From assembly GCA_965197275.1 (NCBI GenBank), contig CBDAMQ010000034.1, positions 496,001-560,000 of the forward strand: 64,000 bases of DNA, given 5' to 3'. This document shows, piece by piece, positions 52,444-60,805 of this stretch. Below the pieces are notes generated by a model, which saw only the letters and a program-made list of their open reading frames with translations, made no database searches and was not told the origin of the DNA. The stretch comes from DASCOT01 sp965197275 (GTDB taxonomy: Bacteria > Acidobacteriota > UBA890 > WLXD01). The number at the start of each line of letters is the position of its first letter. Within the stretch, counting starts at the first letter, position 1. The position numbers were made by a program, and so were the translations under genes.

Positions 52444-53873
52444 GCGACGCTGTTACCCCACGGATGGCGCGGCTTCGGCAGCTACTGGCCACCAGCTTGC
52501 GAGTCACCGAGTGGACGTTCGCCGGCCTGCGGCTGGTGCTGTTCCTCGCCTGTGCGTTCCTGGTGAGCTGGGTTGCCACCTACAACCCCTTAGTCTGGGA
52601 TCTCACCGAAGCGCAGCTGTTCAGCCTGTCGACGCAAAGCCGCTCGGCGCTGCGCACAATCGGTCAGCCGGTCATGCTGACGGCGTTCGTTCAGGGCGCC
52701 ACGGATGCCACCCTGGAGCGCCTGTTGAAGGCCTACGCCGACAGCTCCACATGGGTCGACTACCGTCTCGTCGATCCCGAGGCCGAGCCGGCGTTGGCGC
52801 AAGCGCATCAGGTACGCGCCTACGGGACGCTGATCGTCGAGGTTGGAGACCTCGCTCGCCGGGCCGAGGATCCCAGCGAGCCGGCGATCACCAACGCCAT
52901 CCTCTCGGCGACGCGAGGCGAGGCAGTGCCCCTCTGTTTCCTGGGCGGACACGGCGAGCGCGTCCCCGCCGACAAGGGCCGCGGTGGGTTCTCGGCGGCG
53001 ATTACCGCGCTGGCGCAGGTCAACTACGAGCCGCTGCTGCTCAACCTGGCCGCCGGCCAGGCGGCCGCAGGCTGCCAGGTCATCGTTATCGCCGGGCCGA
53101 GCACGGACCTTCTTCCGGAGGAGCGCAGCGCTCTCGAGAACTATCTGCAGAATGGCGGCAGGCTAATGGTGTTGCTGGAAAGCAACACCGATGTGCCCGA
53201 GATCGTCGCACTTGTCCGCGGCTATGGCCTCGAAGCTAACGCCGATTTCATCATAGACACCGGACGCAACGGACAGGCGTTCGGCCTCGGCGTTCAGGTG
53301 CCGATGGTCGACCGCTATGAGGCGCACCCGATCACCAACGGCCTCGGGGCGATGACGCTGTTCAGCATGCCGCGATCGATCACCGTCGGCACGCCGCCGA
53401 GCGGCGTCGACGCCCGCGCCCTGGCCAGCAGCACTCCGTCATCCTGGGGCGAGACGGATTTCGCCAGCGCCTCGATGGCGCGCTGGGATGAAGGAGTCGA
53501 TCATCGGGGCCCGCTACCCATCCTCGTGGCGGTCTCGACATCCGTCGAAGAGACGCCCAGAGCGTTTCGGATCCGCCAACGCAGCGGCGAGCCGGCACCC
53601 GTGGGCGAGCCAATCCTGGTCGTCGCCGGTGATGTCGAGGTTGCCACCAACGCCTTCTTCAAGTGGCAGGGCAACGGTGACCTGTTCGTCAACTCGGTCA
53701 GCTGGTTGGCCGGGCAACAGGAGCTCATCTCGATCGTGCCGAAGGAAGTGTCGAACAAGCGCGTGGTGCTCACCGAGGGGCAGAAGGCGCTCACCTTCGT
53801 GTTGCTGGTGATCCTGCTTCCCGCGGTGCCGGCGATTGCCGGCGTGTTCATGATGGTCAAGAAGGTTAAATAA
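52440..53873 (+). CDS. GldG-like ABC auxiliary membrane protein
   Basis: A 477-residue protein with helices near the N-terminus (about 30-50, FAGLRLVLFLACAFLVSWVA) and at the C-terminus (FVLLVILLPAVPAIAGVFMM). The large extracytoplasmic part contains FSLSTQSRSALRTIGQPVML and CFLGGHGERVPADKG, then VIVIAGPSTDLLPEERSALE, an ABC_transp_aux (GldG) pattern. The start ATG 52440 overlaps the permease stop (ATGA). It probably forms a complex with the two proteins upstream. The substrate is unknown. Confidence 0.88.
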   Translation: MSDAVTPRMARLRQLLATSLRVTEWTFAGLRLVLFLACAFLVSWVATYNPLVWDLTEAQLFSLSTQSRSALRTIGQPVMLTAFVQGATDATLERLLKAYADSSTWVDYRLVDPEAEPALAQAHQVRAYGTLIVEVGDLARRAEDPSEPAITNAILSATRGEAVPLCFLGGHGERVPADKGRGGFSAAITALAQVNYEPLLLNLAAGQAAAGCQVIVIAGPSTDLLPEERSALENYLQNGGRLMVLLESNTDVPEIVALVRGYGLEANADFIIDTGRNGQAFGLGVQVPMVDRYEAHPITNGLGAMTLFSMPRSITVGTPPSGVDARALASSTPSSWGETDFASASMARWDEGVDHRGPLPILVAVSTSVEETPRAFRIRQRSGEPAPVGEPILVVAGDVEVATNAFFKWQGNGDLFVNSVSWLAGQQELISIVPKEVSNKRVVLTEGQKALTFVLLVILLPAVPAIAGVFMMVKKVK

Positions 53874-53963
53874 GGCTTTTAAGCACGTTTTAAAGTGTTA
53901 ATCTATGAAATAATAACTAATAACGATCAATAGGGGTCAAGACGGCTCCTGCGAGGTCCGAAT

Positions 53964-55718
53964 ATGCAGCACGGAGACAAAGAGGGTACCCAAGGTGACT
54001 CCAACGGACACCGGCCCGGCGGGCCGGTGTCGGTGCGCCTCGGTGACTACCTCGTCGATCGCCGTCAGCTGACCCGCGAGCAGCTCGATGCCGTGCTCGC
54101 GCGGCAGACTGCAGGCGACAGTGCGCTTCTGGGCCAGTTGCTGATCGGTCAGGGCCTGCTCAGCGAGGAGGACCTGGGTCGCGCATTGGCCGAAATGGCC
54201 GGCGTGCCCTTTCGCGAGCTGCGTATGAACGAGGTGCAGAACGCCGCCGTACAGGCCGTTCCGCGCGACGTGCCACCGCGCTTCCAGGCCATGCCGGTGG
54301 CGATCTCGGGCGACACGTTGCTGGTCGCCTGCTCGGACCCGTTCGACATTCTTGCCATTGACGAAATCCAACGGCGCACGAACCTCGAGGTGAAGCAGTT
54401 CTGCGCCACCGAAGGCGATGTTCGCCGCGCCATCGACCGCTTCTACGGTGGCGCCGGAGTGCTCGACGGACTGGTCAGCGAGGCCGTGCAGCGTCAGGAC
54501 GCGGAGCGTCAGAACGTGGCACGGGGCGGCATATTCGTCTCCGACCCCGGCGCCTCGGCCGACGAGCTCATGGTTCGCCTGGTCGACGAGATTCTCAATC
54601 AGGGGCTGCGCCTGCGGGCGACCGATGTGCACATCGACCCGGAAGAGGAAGTCGTACGCGTTCGCTATCGCGTCGACGGGCTCCTGCAGCAGGGATCGTT
54701 GCTCCCCAAGCAGATCCAGCACTCGTTGATGTCGCGCATCAAGGTCATCGCCGGTCTCGACATCGCCGAGCAGCGGTTGCCGCAAGAAGGTCACCTCACC
54801 TATCACGCTGCCGGTAACGAGATCGATCTTCGCGTCTCCTGCTTTCCGACGGTGTTCGGCGAGAAGATCGCCCTGCGTTTGCTCGAACGGCAGATGTTGT
54901 TCCGCGGGTTGGGCGATCTCGGACTCGAGGGCTCTACGCTGGAGCTGCTGGAGGACTCCGTCAAGCGAACCAAGGGCATCGTGCTGCTCACCGGACCCAC
55001 AGGATCCGGCAAGACGACGACGCTCTACACGATGCTGGCGCACATCAACATGCTCGCCAACAACATCGTTACACTGGAGGATCCGGTCGAGTATCGCGTC
55101 CCGGAGATCCGCCAGAGCCAGATCAACAACCGCGCCGGATTCACCTTTGCGGCCGGTATGCGCTCGGTGTTACGGCAGGATCCCGACGTTATTCTGCTCG
55201 GTGAGATTCGCGACCCCGAGACCGCGGGGCTGGCCATGCGGGCCGCCCTCACCGGCATCCTGGTGATGTCGACGCTGCACACCAATGAAGCGGCCGGGAC
55301 ATTTCCACGTCTCGTCGACATGGGCCTGGAACCCTATCTGATCGGCTCGACGATGATCTCGACAGTTGCCGAGCGCCTGGTGCGGAAGGTCTGCAAGCAC
55401 TGCGCCGAGGTCGTGCAGCCGGACGTGGCGATGCTCGTACGACTGGGCCTCGAGGGTGAGCCTCTGGACGGCGAGTGGTTGCGCGGCGCTGGCTGTAGCT
55501 ATTGCGGCGACAGCGGCTACGTCGGTCGCACCGGCATCTTCGAGATCCTGATGGTCAGCGACGCGATTCGCGAGGCCATCAAGCACCAGGCAGACACGCG
55601 CGCGATTCGCGAGGTCGCGGTGCAGGAAGGAATGCGCACATTGATGCAACACGGGCTCGAGCTCGTTCAACGTGGACAGACGACTCTGGAGGAGCTCGCG
55701 CGCGTTGCCCGCGAGTAG
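53964..55718 (+). CDS. pilB: Type IV pilus / type II secretion assembly ATPase (PilB/GspE)
   Basis: A 584-residue hexameric ATPase that powers pilin polymerisation. The N-terminal MshEN-type domain (about 25-170) starts LGDYLVDRRQLTREQLDAVL. The ATPase core has DVHIDPEEEVVRVRYRVDG near 216, Walker A LLTGPTGSGKTTTLYTML near 344, the Asp box TLEDPVEYRVPEIRQSQ, Walker B VILLGEIRDPETA and the His box STLHTNEAAGTFPRL. A zinc tetracysteine (CKHC...CSYCG) is near 475-515, as in GspE/PilB. It is preceded by a 90-nt A/T-rich gap. Confidence 0.93.
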   Translation: MQHGDKEGTQGDSNGHRPGGPVSVRLGDYLVDRRQLTREQLDAVLARQTAGDSALLGQLLIGQGLLSEEDLGRALAEMAGVPFRELRMNEVQNAAVQAVPRDVPPRFQAMPVAISGDTLLVACSDPFDILAIDEIQRRTNLEVKQFCATEGDVRRAIDRFYGGAGVLDGLVSEAVQRQDAERQNVARGGIFVSDPGASADELMVRLVDEILNQGLRLRATDVHIDPEEEVVRVRYRVDGLLQQGSLLPKQIQHSLMSRIKVIAGLDIAEQRLPQEGHLTYHAAGNEIDLRVSCFPTVFGEKIALRLLERQMLFRGLGDLGLEGSTLELLEDSVKRTKGIVLLTGPTGSGKTTTLYTMLAHINMLANNIVTLEDPVEYRVPEIRQSQINNRAGFTFAAGMRSVLRQDPDVILLGEIRDPETAGLAMRAALTGILVMSTLHTNEAAGTFPRLVDMGLEPYLIGSTMISTVAERLVRKVCKHCAEVVQPDVAMLVRLGLEGEPLDGEWLRGAGCSYCGDSGYVGRTGIFEILMVSDAIREAIKHQADTRAIREVAVQEGMRTLMQHGLELVQRGQTTLEELARVARE

Positions 55719-55722
55719 AGGC

Positions 55723-56928
55723 ATGCCGAGATTCAACTACGTCGCCAAGAACGACACCGGCGCCACGGTCAAGGGGATCGAGAGCGCTGCTTCGCGCGAG
55801 CGCCTCGCCGATCAGCTCGCTGGTCGCGGCCTGTATCTGGTGCGCGCCCAGGGCGGCGATCTAACGAGCATCCACATCGAGCGCATCACCAAGAAAGACC
55901 TGGTGCTGTTCACCTCGCAGCTCATTCCCATCGTCGCGACGGGCGTGCCGATGCTGACCGGCCTCGAGGATCTCGAGGAGGCGGTGCAAAAACAGAAGCT
56001 CAAGAGCGTCGTCCGCGGTCTGCGCGCCGGGCTCGAACGCGGCGAGAGCCTCTCGGGCGCCATGGCCCGGTATCCGAACGTCTTCTCGGACATCTATGTG
56101 AACACCGTGCGCGCCGGCGAGGAGTCCGGACAGCTGGAAGCCTCGCTGGTCGAGCTACGCGACTTCCTGGAGTGGAATCTCGACCTGCGGCAGCGCATCC
56201 GGAACATTCTCGCGTACCCGTTGCTCGTCGTCGTTGCGCTCATCGCGCTGAACGTCGTTATGGTCACCTTCGCGATCCCGAGATTCCAGCAGCTGTACGC
56301 ATCGCTGCAGACTAACGAGGACTTCTCGCTACCCCTGCCGACACAGATCGTGATGGCGTATAGCCGGGTGTTCACCGACTTCTTGCCGGCAGTGCTGCTG
56401 GTGGTGCTCGGCGCGACGATCGCGTTTCTCATGTGGACCGGCACGCAAGCCGGCCGCATCGGATGGGATCGGCTGAAGCTCCGACTGCCCATTTTCGGTA
56501 GCCTGCTGCGCAAGGTCTCCTTTTCGCGCTTCGCGCACCACTTCGGGACCATGCACTCGTCCGGCGTCGGTGTGACTCGCGCCCTCGACGTGGTCAAGGG
56601 AGCGGTCGGCAACGAGTACATCGCCGGCGTCGTCGAGTACGTCAACCGCCGCGTGCGCAGCGGCCAGGGGTTGGCGGCTGCGATGCGCGAGACGCACGAG
56701 TTCCCGAGCGTCGTGGTGCAGATGGTCTCCACCGCCGAGCGCACCGGGAAGATGCAGGAAGCGCTGGCCAACGTTATTCGTTTCTTCGATCGTGAGGTCG
56801 ATGCCTCGGTGCGGCGCGTGACCACCTACATGAGTCCGATCCTGCTGACCATTCTGGCGGCGGTGCTGGTGCTCATGGGTACGGCGTTCTACCTGCCACT
56901 CCTCCGACTGGTGACCACGATCCAATGA
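55723..56928 (+). CDS. pilC: Inner-membrane platform protein (PilC/GspF)
   Basis: A 401-residue polytopic platform protein that interacts with the assembly ATPase. It has two homologous T2SSF domains: the first (about 65-190) with LFTSQLIPIVATGVPMLTGL and FSDIYVNTVRAGEESGQLEA, the second (about 270-390) with FSRFAHHFGTMHSSGVGVTR and VVVQMVSTAERTGKMQEAL. Three helices are present, the last LTILAAVLVLMGTAFYLPLL. The start at ATG 55723 (MPRFNYVAKNDTGA) follows the PilB stop by 4 nt. It overlaps the next gene. Confidence 0.93.
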   Translation: MPRFNYVAKNDTGATVKGIESAASRERLADQLAGRGLYLVRAQGGDLTSIHIERITKKDLVLFTSQLIPIVATGVPMLTGLEDLEEAVQKQKLKSVVRGLRAGLERGESLSGAMARYPNVFSDIYVNTVRAGEESGQLEASLVELRDFLEWNLDLRQRIRNILAYPLLVVVALIALNVVMVTFAIPRFQQLYASLQTNEDFSLPLPTQIVMAYSRVFTDFLPAVLLVVLGATIAFLMWTGTQAGRIGWDRLKLRLPIFGSLLRKVSFSRFAHHFGTMHSSGVGVTRALDVVKGAVGNEYIAGVVEYVNRRVRSGQGLAAAMRETHEFPSVVVQMVSTAERTGKMQEALANVIRFFDREVDASVRRVTTYMSPILLTILAAVLVLMGTAFYLPLLRLVTTIQ

Positions 56929-57803
56929 GCATGATCGGACTGAGCGCGAGCATGAGGCGCGACCGGCTTTCGGAGCGCGGCATCAGCATGCTCGAAGTGA
57001 CGCTGCTGCTGGGCACGTTGGTGATTCTTGCCGCCGCCGTGGCCCCGGCGCTGTTGCGCGTGCTGCAGGACCAGCGACATCAGCAGGTGCTCGAGGAGAT
57101 GAAGGCCATTCACGTCGCCCTCAACGGTGACGAGTCCGACAAGACCTTCGGCTTCATCGGCGACATCGGCCGGTTCCCGACGCAGCTCGAGGAGCTGGTC
57201 GAGGCAGTCGATCTGGAGCTTTTCCGGATCTCGGAAACCACCGCTGTCGGCTATGGCTGGAGCGGACCGTACTTGAATCGCGGCATCGACTCTGACGACT
57301 GGGCTATCGACGGCTGGGGCAACATCTACGACATCGGCGCCGTTGGCTATGGCCAGGTTCGCAGCGCCGGCCCCAACGGCGAGTTCGACGACGACGATGA
57401 CCTCGTCTACCCGCCCCTTCCGGTGAATCCGTTCGGCAACCTCGTGGTCACTATTCGTGGCCATGGCGACGGCGCCATCGTCAGCGACCCCGAAGGGTGT
57501 GGCGTCATTCTCTTCTACTCCGAGGAAGGCGAGGAGGGCGAGGCCGTGGACGAGACGGCTCCTTACTCGTTCACCAACGTGCACCGAGGTGTACACGCCG
57601 TCTATGTCGCCTGCGATCGATACGACGGTGGGGTGGCCGAGGAGATCGGCATCGTCGCGGTCCGTGGTGGCGGCTCACAGCAAGTGGTCGAGCTGCACGT
57701 TCCGCTCGGCGACACCGTGATCGAGAGCGCCGAAACGGCGACCGACACGTCTGAAATAAACGCTGAACTCAACCGGCAGCGGCCGGTCAACGGCCAGAGG
57801 TGA
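56925..57803 (+). CDS. GspG-like pseudopilin 12 with extra C-terminal beta domain
   Basis: A 292-residue prepilin within the machine operon. The leader ends RLSERG, cleaved before ISMLEVTLLLGTLVILAAAV, with Glu5. A GspG core follows: IGRFPTQLEELVEAVD, YGWSGPYLNRGIDSDDWAID, GWGNIYDIGA and SAGPNGEFDDDDDLVYPP. After residue about 165 a second domain follows (LVVTIRGHGDGAIVSD, GCGVILFYSEEG, YSFTNVHRGVHAVYVACD, VVELHVPLGD), a pattern like a carboxypeptidase regulatory/PEGA-type beta-sandwich. It overlaps both neighbours by four bases, so it is probably the core pseudopilin of this machine. Confidence 0.85.
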   Translation: MSMIGLSASMRRDRLSERGISMLEVTLLLGTLVILAAAVAPALLRVLQDQRHQQVLEEMKAIHVALNGDESDKTFGFIGDIGRFPTQLEELVEAVDLELFRISETTAVGYGWSGPYLNRGIDSDDWAIDGWGNIYDIGAVGYGQVRSAGPNGEFDDDDDLVYPPLPVNPFGNLVVTIRGHGDGAIVSDPEGCGVILFYSEEGEEGEAVDETAPYSFTNVHRGVHAVYVACDRYDGGVAEEIGIVAVRGGGSQQVVELHVPLGDTVIESAETATDTSEINAELNRQRPVNGQR

Positions 57804-59560
57804 TCATGAGTTTCATGGACAACTTGCGCGGCGCAGGTCGCGTCGGCATCGAGCTCGGTCGCAGCGTGGCTGCGGCAGAGCTACGCGGCGATCCGCCGCG
57901 CGTAGTCGGCGCCGGCCATGCTGCGCATGCCGGCTTCAGTGGCCGCGAGCTCGGCGACTGGGTCCGTCGCTGGCTCGAGACCGTGGGCATCAGCGGCAGG
58001 GCGGCGCGGGCCGTCGTCGTCGAGGGCGACGTCTACCACTACCTGGTCAATATGCCCGAGATGTCGGATAGCGAACGCCATTTGGCTGCCGGCGCCGAGG
58101 TGCGCAAGCTGGCGCCGGTGCCGGAGAGCCAGCTTTCGTATTCGCACATGGCCGTCGGCTATGTCACCGAGGGTGGCGTCGCCAAGCAGAAGGTGCTGAT
58201 ATCCGCCATCGACAGGTCGACGATGCGCAACGCGGTCGACGCCGTGGAAGCCGCCGGTCTTCGGGTCGACTCGGTGAGCACGGTTCCGGCGGCCCTGGCG
58301 CAGGCGATGGAGCTTTTGCCGCCGATCGCCGGCGGCACTGCTATCGCCTACCTGTCCGCCGGGCGCTCCTATCTCCTGGTCTTTCAGGACGGCAATCTCG
58401 AGCTGGTGCGCGATTTCACGCTTCGCGGCGATGCGGACTCGACCGCCGATCTGGTAGCCACCGAGCTGCGACGTTCGTTTCTTTACTTTGGTCAGCGTGC
58501 CCAGGGTGCAACGGTACAGCGGCTGGTGCTTGCCGGACCCATGGAAGATCTCACCGGCCTGGCGCCGCCGTTGCGGGAGGCGCTCGGGGTCAACGTCGAG
58601 CTCTTCGACGTCAGCGATCACGTCGACCTCGCCGACGCCATCGACCCGATCGAGCAACCGGCGCTGGCGGCGGCATTCGGTGCTGCGTCGATGCTCGGTA
58701 CCGACAGCGGCAACCTGGTATCTCCCGAGCAAGTAAACGAGGGGCGTACAGAGCGGGCGATGTCAATCGGCCGGGTCGCGGCCGCAGCTCTGATGCTCTT
58801 CCTGGTCGGTTGGGGGTTGCTGGCGTTGCTGAACTCGGCCGTCAGCAGCAACCGTGTGACTCAGGTACAGGCGCAGGTCGTGCAGCGGCAAGCGGAGCTG
58901 CGACAGGCCCGCGCCACGGCGCAGGAGCGCACAAGCTACGCCGCGCGCCGGGCATTGTTGGAGCAACGCTCGCTCGAGACCACGCTCATCGGCGCGGTCC
59001 TCCAGCGTCTCGGCCAGCGGGCTCCCGACGAGCTCGTCATCGAGAGAGTTTCGTGGCAACCGGTGGCCGGCCCACGCGGCGAGCGCTACTGGGACGCCGT
59101 CGTCGAAGGCCTGGTGCTGGGCGATTCGCGCTCGGGTTCGCAGGCTCTCTTCAACCGCTTCTACAGCATGGTCGTGAGCGACGCGCTGGTGCACGACGTA
59201 CATCTGATCGAGCCCCTGGTGATCGGTTCCGAGGGCGCCCGCGGCGGCCCGGCGGTATTGCTGCAGGCTGAGCAAATGCGGCAGCGCAATGCTCCGGCCG
59301 CCCGTCGCGGCGTATCCCGACGACCGGTGCAACCGGATCGCGGCGTGACGCGCTATGACCGTGACTACACCCTCTGGGCACAACGGGGCTACCTCGCCAC
59401 CGGAGCGCTGCCGCCGGATCGTGGACGTCCGCGGCAGGAACAAGCCCCGGCACCCGTACGCACGACGCTGGACGACCTGCCGGCATTCGGACCGACGGCT
59501 ACGTCGGTCGGCTTCAAGGTAGCCGTGCAGCTCAAGTCGATCGCCGGAGGCGGACAATGA
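57800..59560 (+). CDS. pilM: PilM-PilN fusion (actin-like ATPase plus bitopic protein)
   Basis: A 586-residue protein. Residues about 12-300 look like PilM/GspL-cyto actin-like fold: VGIELGRSVAAAELRGD, SERHLAAGAEVRKLAPVPES, KVLISAIDRSTMRNAVDAVE and LAAAFGAASML. A membrane helix at about 320-340 (VAAAALMLFLVGWGLLALLN) is followed by a coiled coil (QAQVVQRQAELRQARATAQE) and a PilN-like periplasmic part. The ending is Pro/Arg-rich. PilM and PilN are usually separate, with the PilN N-terminus binding PilM, so a fusion makes the contact permanent (compare MshI/GspL). It overlaps pilO by four bases. Confidence 0.82.
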   Translation: MIMSFMDNLRGAGRVGIELGRSVAAAELRGDPPRVVGAGHAAHAGFSGRELGDWVRRWLETVGISGRAARAVVVEGDVYHYLVNMPEMSDSERHLAAGAEVRKLAPVPESQLSYSHMAVGYVTEGGVAKQKVLISAIDRSTMRNAVDAVEAAGLRVDSVSTVPAALAQAMELLPPIAGGTAIAYLSAGRSYLLVFQDGNLELVRDFTLRGDADSTADLVATELRRSFLYFGQRAQGATVQRLVLAGPMEDLTGLAPPLREALGVNVELFDVSDHVDLADAIDPIEQPALAAAFGAASMLGTDSGNLVSPEQVNEGRTERAMSIGRVAAAALMLFLVGWGLLALLNSAVSSNRVTQVQAQVVQRQAELRQARATAQERTSYAARRALLEQRSLETTLIGAVLQRLGQRAPDELVIERVSWQPVAGPRGERYWDAVVEGLVLGDSRSGSQALFNRFYSMVVSDALVHDVHLIEPLVIGSEGARGGPAVLLQAEQMRQRNAPAARRGVSRRPVQPDRGVTRYDRDYTLWAQRGYLATGALPPDRGRPRQEQAPAPVRTTLDDLPAFGPTATSVGFKVAVQLKSIAGGGQ

Positions 59561-60222
59561 GTTGGTCGGATCTGCAACCCGAGGTTCGCGCTGCCATTCT
59601 CGGCATGGCGGTCCTGTTCACGGCGCTGCTGTTGTGGCTGTGGTTCGTACAACCGATGCGCGCCCGAGAGGCATCGGCTGCCGCCGAGATCGGGGCCGCC
59701 GAGTCGCAGCTCGACCAGATGGAGCGTGAGATCGAGAGCATTCCGCAGGCGGCGCCGGCCGAGCGCGCCGCCTGGCAGAGCTCCGTCGACGAGTTGCTCA
59801 GCCGACTCGGACCCGAGTCGGAGCTCACATTGTTGATCGAGTCGCTCGTAAGGCTCGCCGAGGCCGAGGGTGTGGAGCTGTTCATCACCAGCGAAAGCGC
59901 CTCACTTGTCGTCGCGGCCAGCGACACGCCGCCGGAGTCGGCGCGCGTGATCGGCGCTGTGCCGGGTGCCAGCCTGGTGCCGCTCAACTGCCGTTTGTTC
60001 GGCGACTTCGTTGCCACCAGCCGCTTCATCGCCCAGGTCGGACGCCTCGGGTGGGTTGCCGAGGTGGCGGGTTTGGACATGCAACGCGTGTTTCCGGAGG
60101 TGGTGACCGATCTCCGACTGCTCGTCTACTTCCGCCCCAGTGCCAGCGACGCTTCGTCCGGCAACGGGGCGCCAAGCCGCTCACGGCAGTCCGTCGGAGC
60201 GCAGGGAGGCGGCAATGGGTAG
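59557..60222 (+). CDS. pilO: PilO-like alignment subcomplex protein
   Basis: A 221-residue bitopic protein. One helix at about 12-30 (AAILGMAVLFTALLLWLWFV) is followed by a coiled coil (EIGAAESQLDQMEREIESIP) and an alpha/beta ferredoxin-like periplasmic part with EGVELFITSES, LNCRLFGDFVATSRFIAQVG. This fits PilO (or MshJ) in length, topology and position between pilN and pilP. Direct sequence similarity to PilO is weak, so the call relies on context. Confidence 0.78.
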   Translation: MSWSDLQPEVRAAILGMAVLFTALLLWLWFVQPMRAREASAAAEIGAAESQLDQMEREIESIPQAAPAERAAWQSSVDELLSRLGPESELTLLIESLVRLAEAEGVELFITSESASLVVAASDTPPESARVIGAVPGASLVPLNCRLFGDFVATSRFIAQVGRLGWVAEVAGLDMQRVFPEVVTDLRLLVYFRPSASDASSGNGAPSRSRQSVGAQGGGNG

Positions 60223-60805
60223 CCGGAACGTTTTGACGCTGCTGATCATCGTCTTCGTGGCGGTGTTGCTGTACAACGCGCTCTACTTCACCGGCGTGGT
60301 GGGGAACTTCGGAGTCAGCACCGATCTCGGGCCGCTGCCGCAGGATCCCAGCCTGACGCCGCCCGGGTACGACACGCCGGGTGGGGTGTCCGCCCGACGA
60401 CCGGTACCGAGCGCGCCGCAGGCCCAGGTCCGGCCGGTCGAGCCCCGAGGTGAGATCACTGCCGCCGACCTGACGCTCGACTCCAGCTGGGGGCGCAATC
60501 CGTTCTTCACGCCGCGCGAGATCTGGGCGCTCGACAACTTCGCCCCGGTCTACGTCAACACCGACAGCGGGCTGGACGGGGGCCTTTACCTTTCGGCCAT
60601 CGTCACCGACAGCACCGGTCGTCGGGTGGCGGTGATCAACAACGACATCGTGACCGTCGGTGACCATATCGGCGGTATGCAGGTAGTGGAAGTGACCGAT
60701 GAGACCGTGGTCTTTGCCTCGGGCGGCGGACAACGGCACGTCTTGAGAATGGTTGACGCCGCGATCGGTCTGAGCTCGCGCAGCGGCACCGTCGGGAGGT
60801 ACTGA
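60215..60805 (+). CDS. pilP: PilP/GspC-like protein
   Basis: The start at ATG 60215 overlaps the pilO stop; it gives a 196-residue protein with an N-terminal helix (TLLIIVFVAVLLYNALYFTG), a Pro-rich linker, and a small beta domain (about 120-196) with LYLSAIVTDSTGRRVAVINN and VGDHIGGMQVVEVTDETVVF, the homology-region pattern of PilP and GspC that contacts the secretin. PilP is normally a lipoprotein; here a membrane helix replaces the lipobox, which is more like GspC or MshK. Confidence 0.75.
   Translation: MGSRNVLTLLIIVFVAVLLYNALYFTGVVGNFGVSTDLGPLPQDPSLTPPGYDTPGGVSARRPVPSAPQAQVRPVEPRGEITAADLTLDSSWGRNPFFTPREIWALDNFAPVYVNTDSGLDGGLYLSAIVTDSTGRRVAVINNDIVTVGDHIGGMQVVEVTDETVVFASGGGQRHVLRMVDAAIGLSSRSGTVGRY

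Noticed and set aside
53874..53963. A/T-rich gap before pilB as a horizontal-transfer boundary or origin
   Set aside because: Only 90 nt long, with a weak imperfect palindrome; most simply a promoter region.
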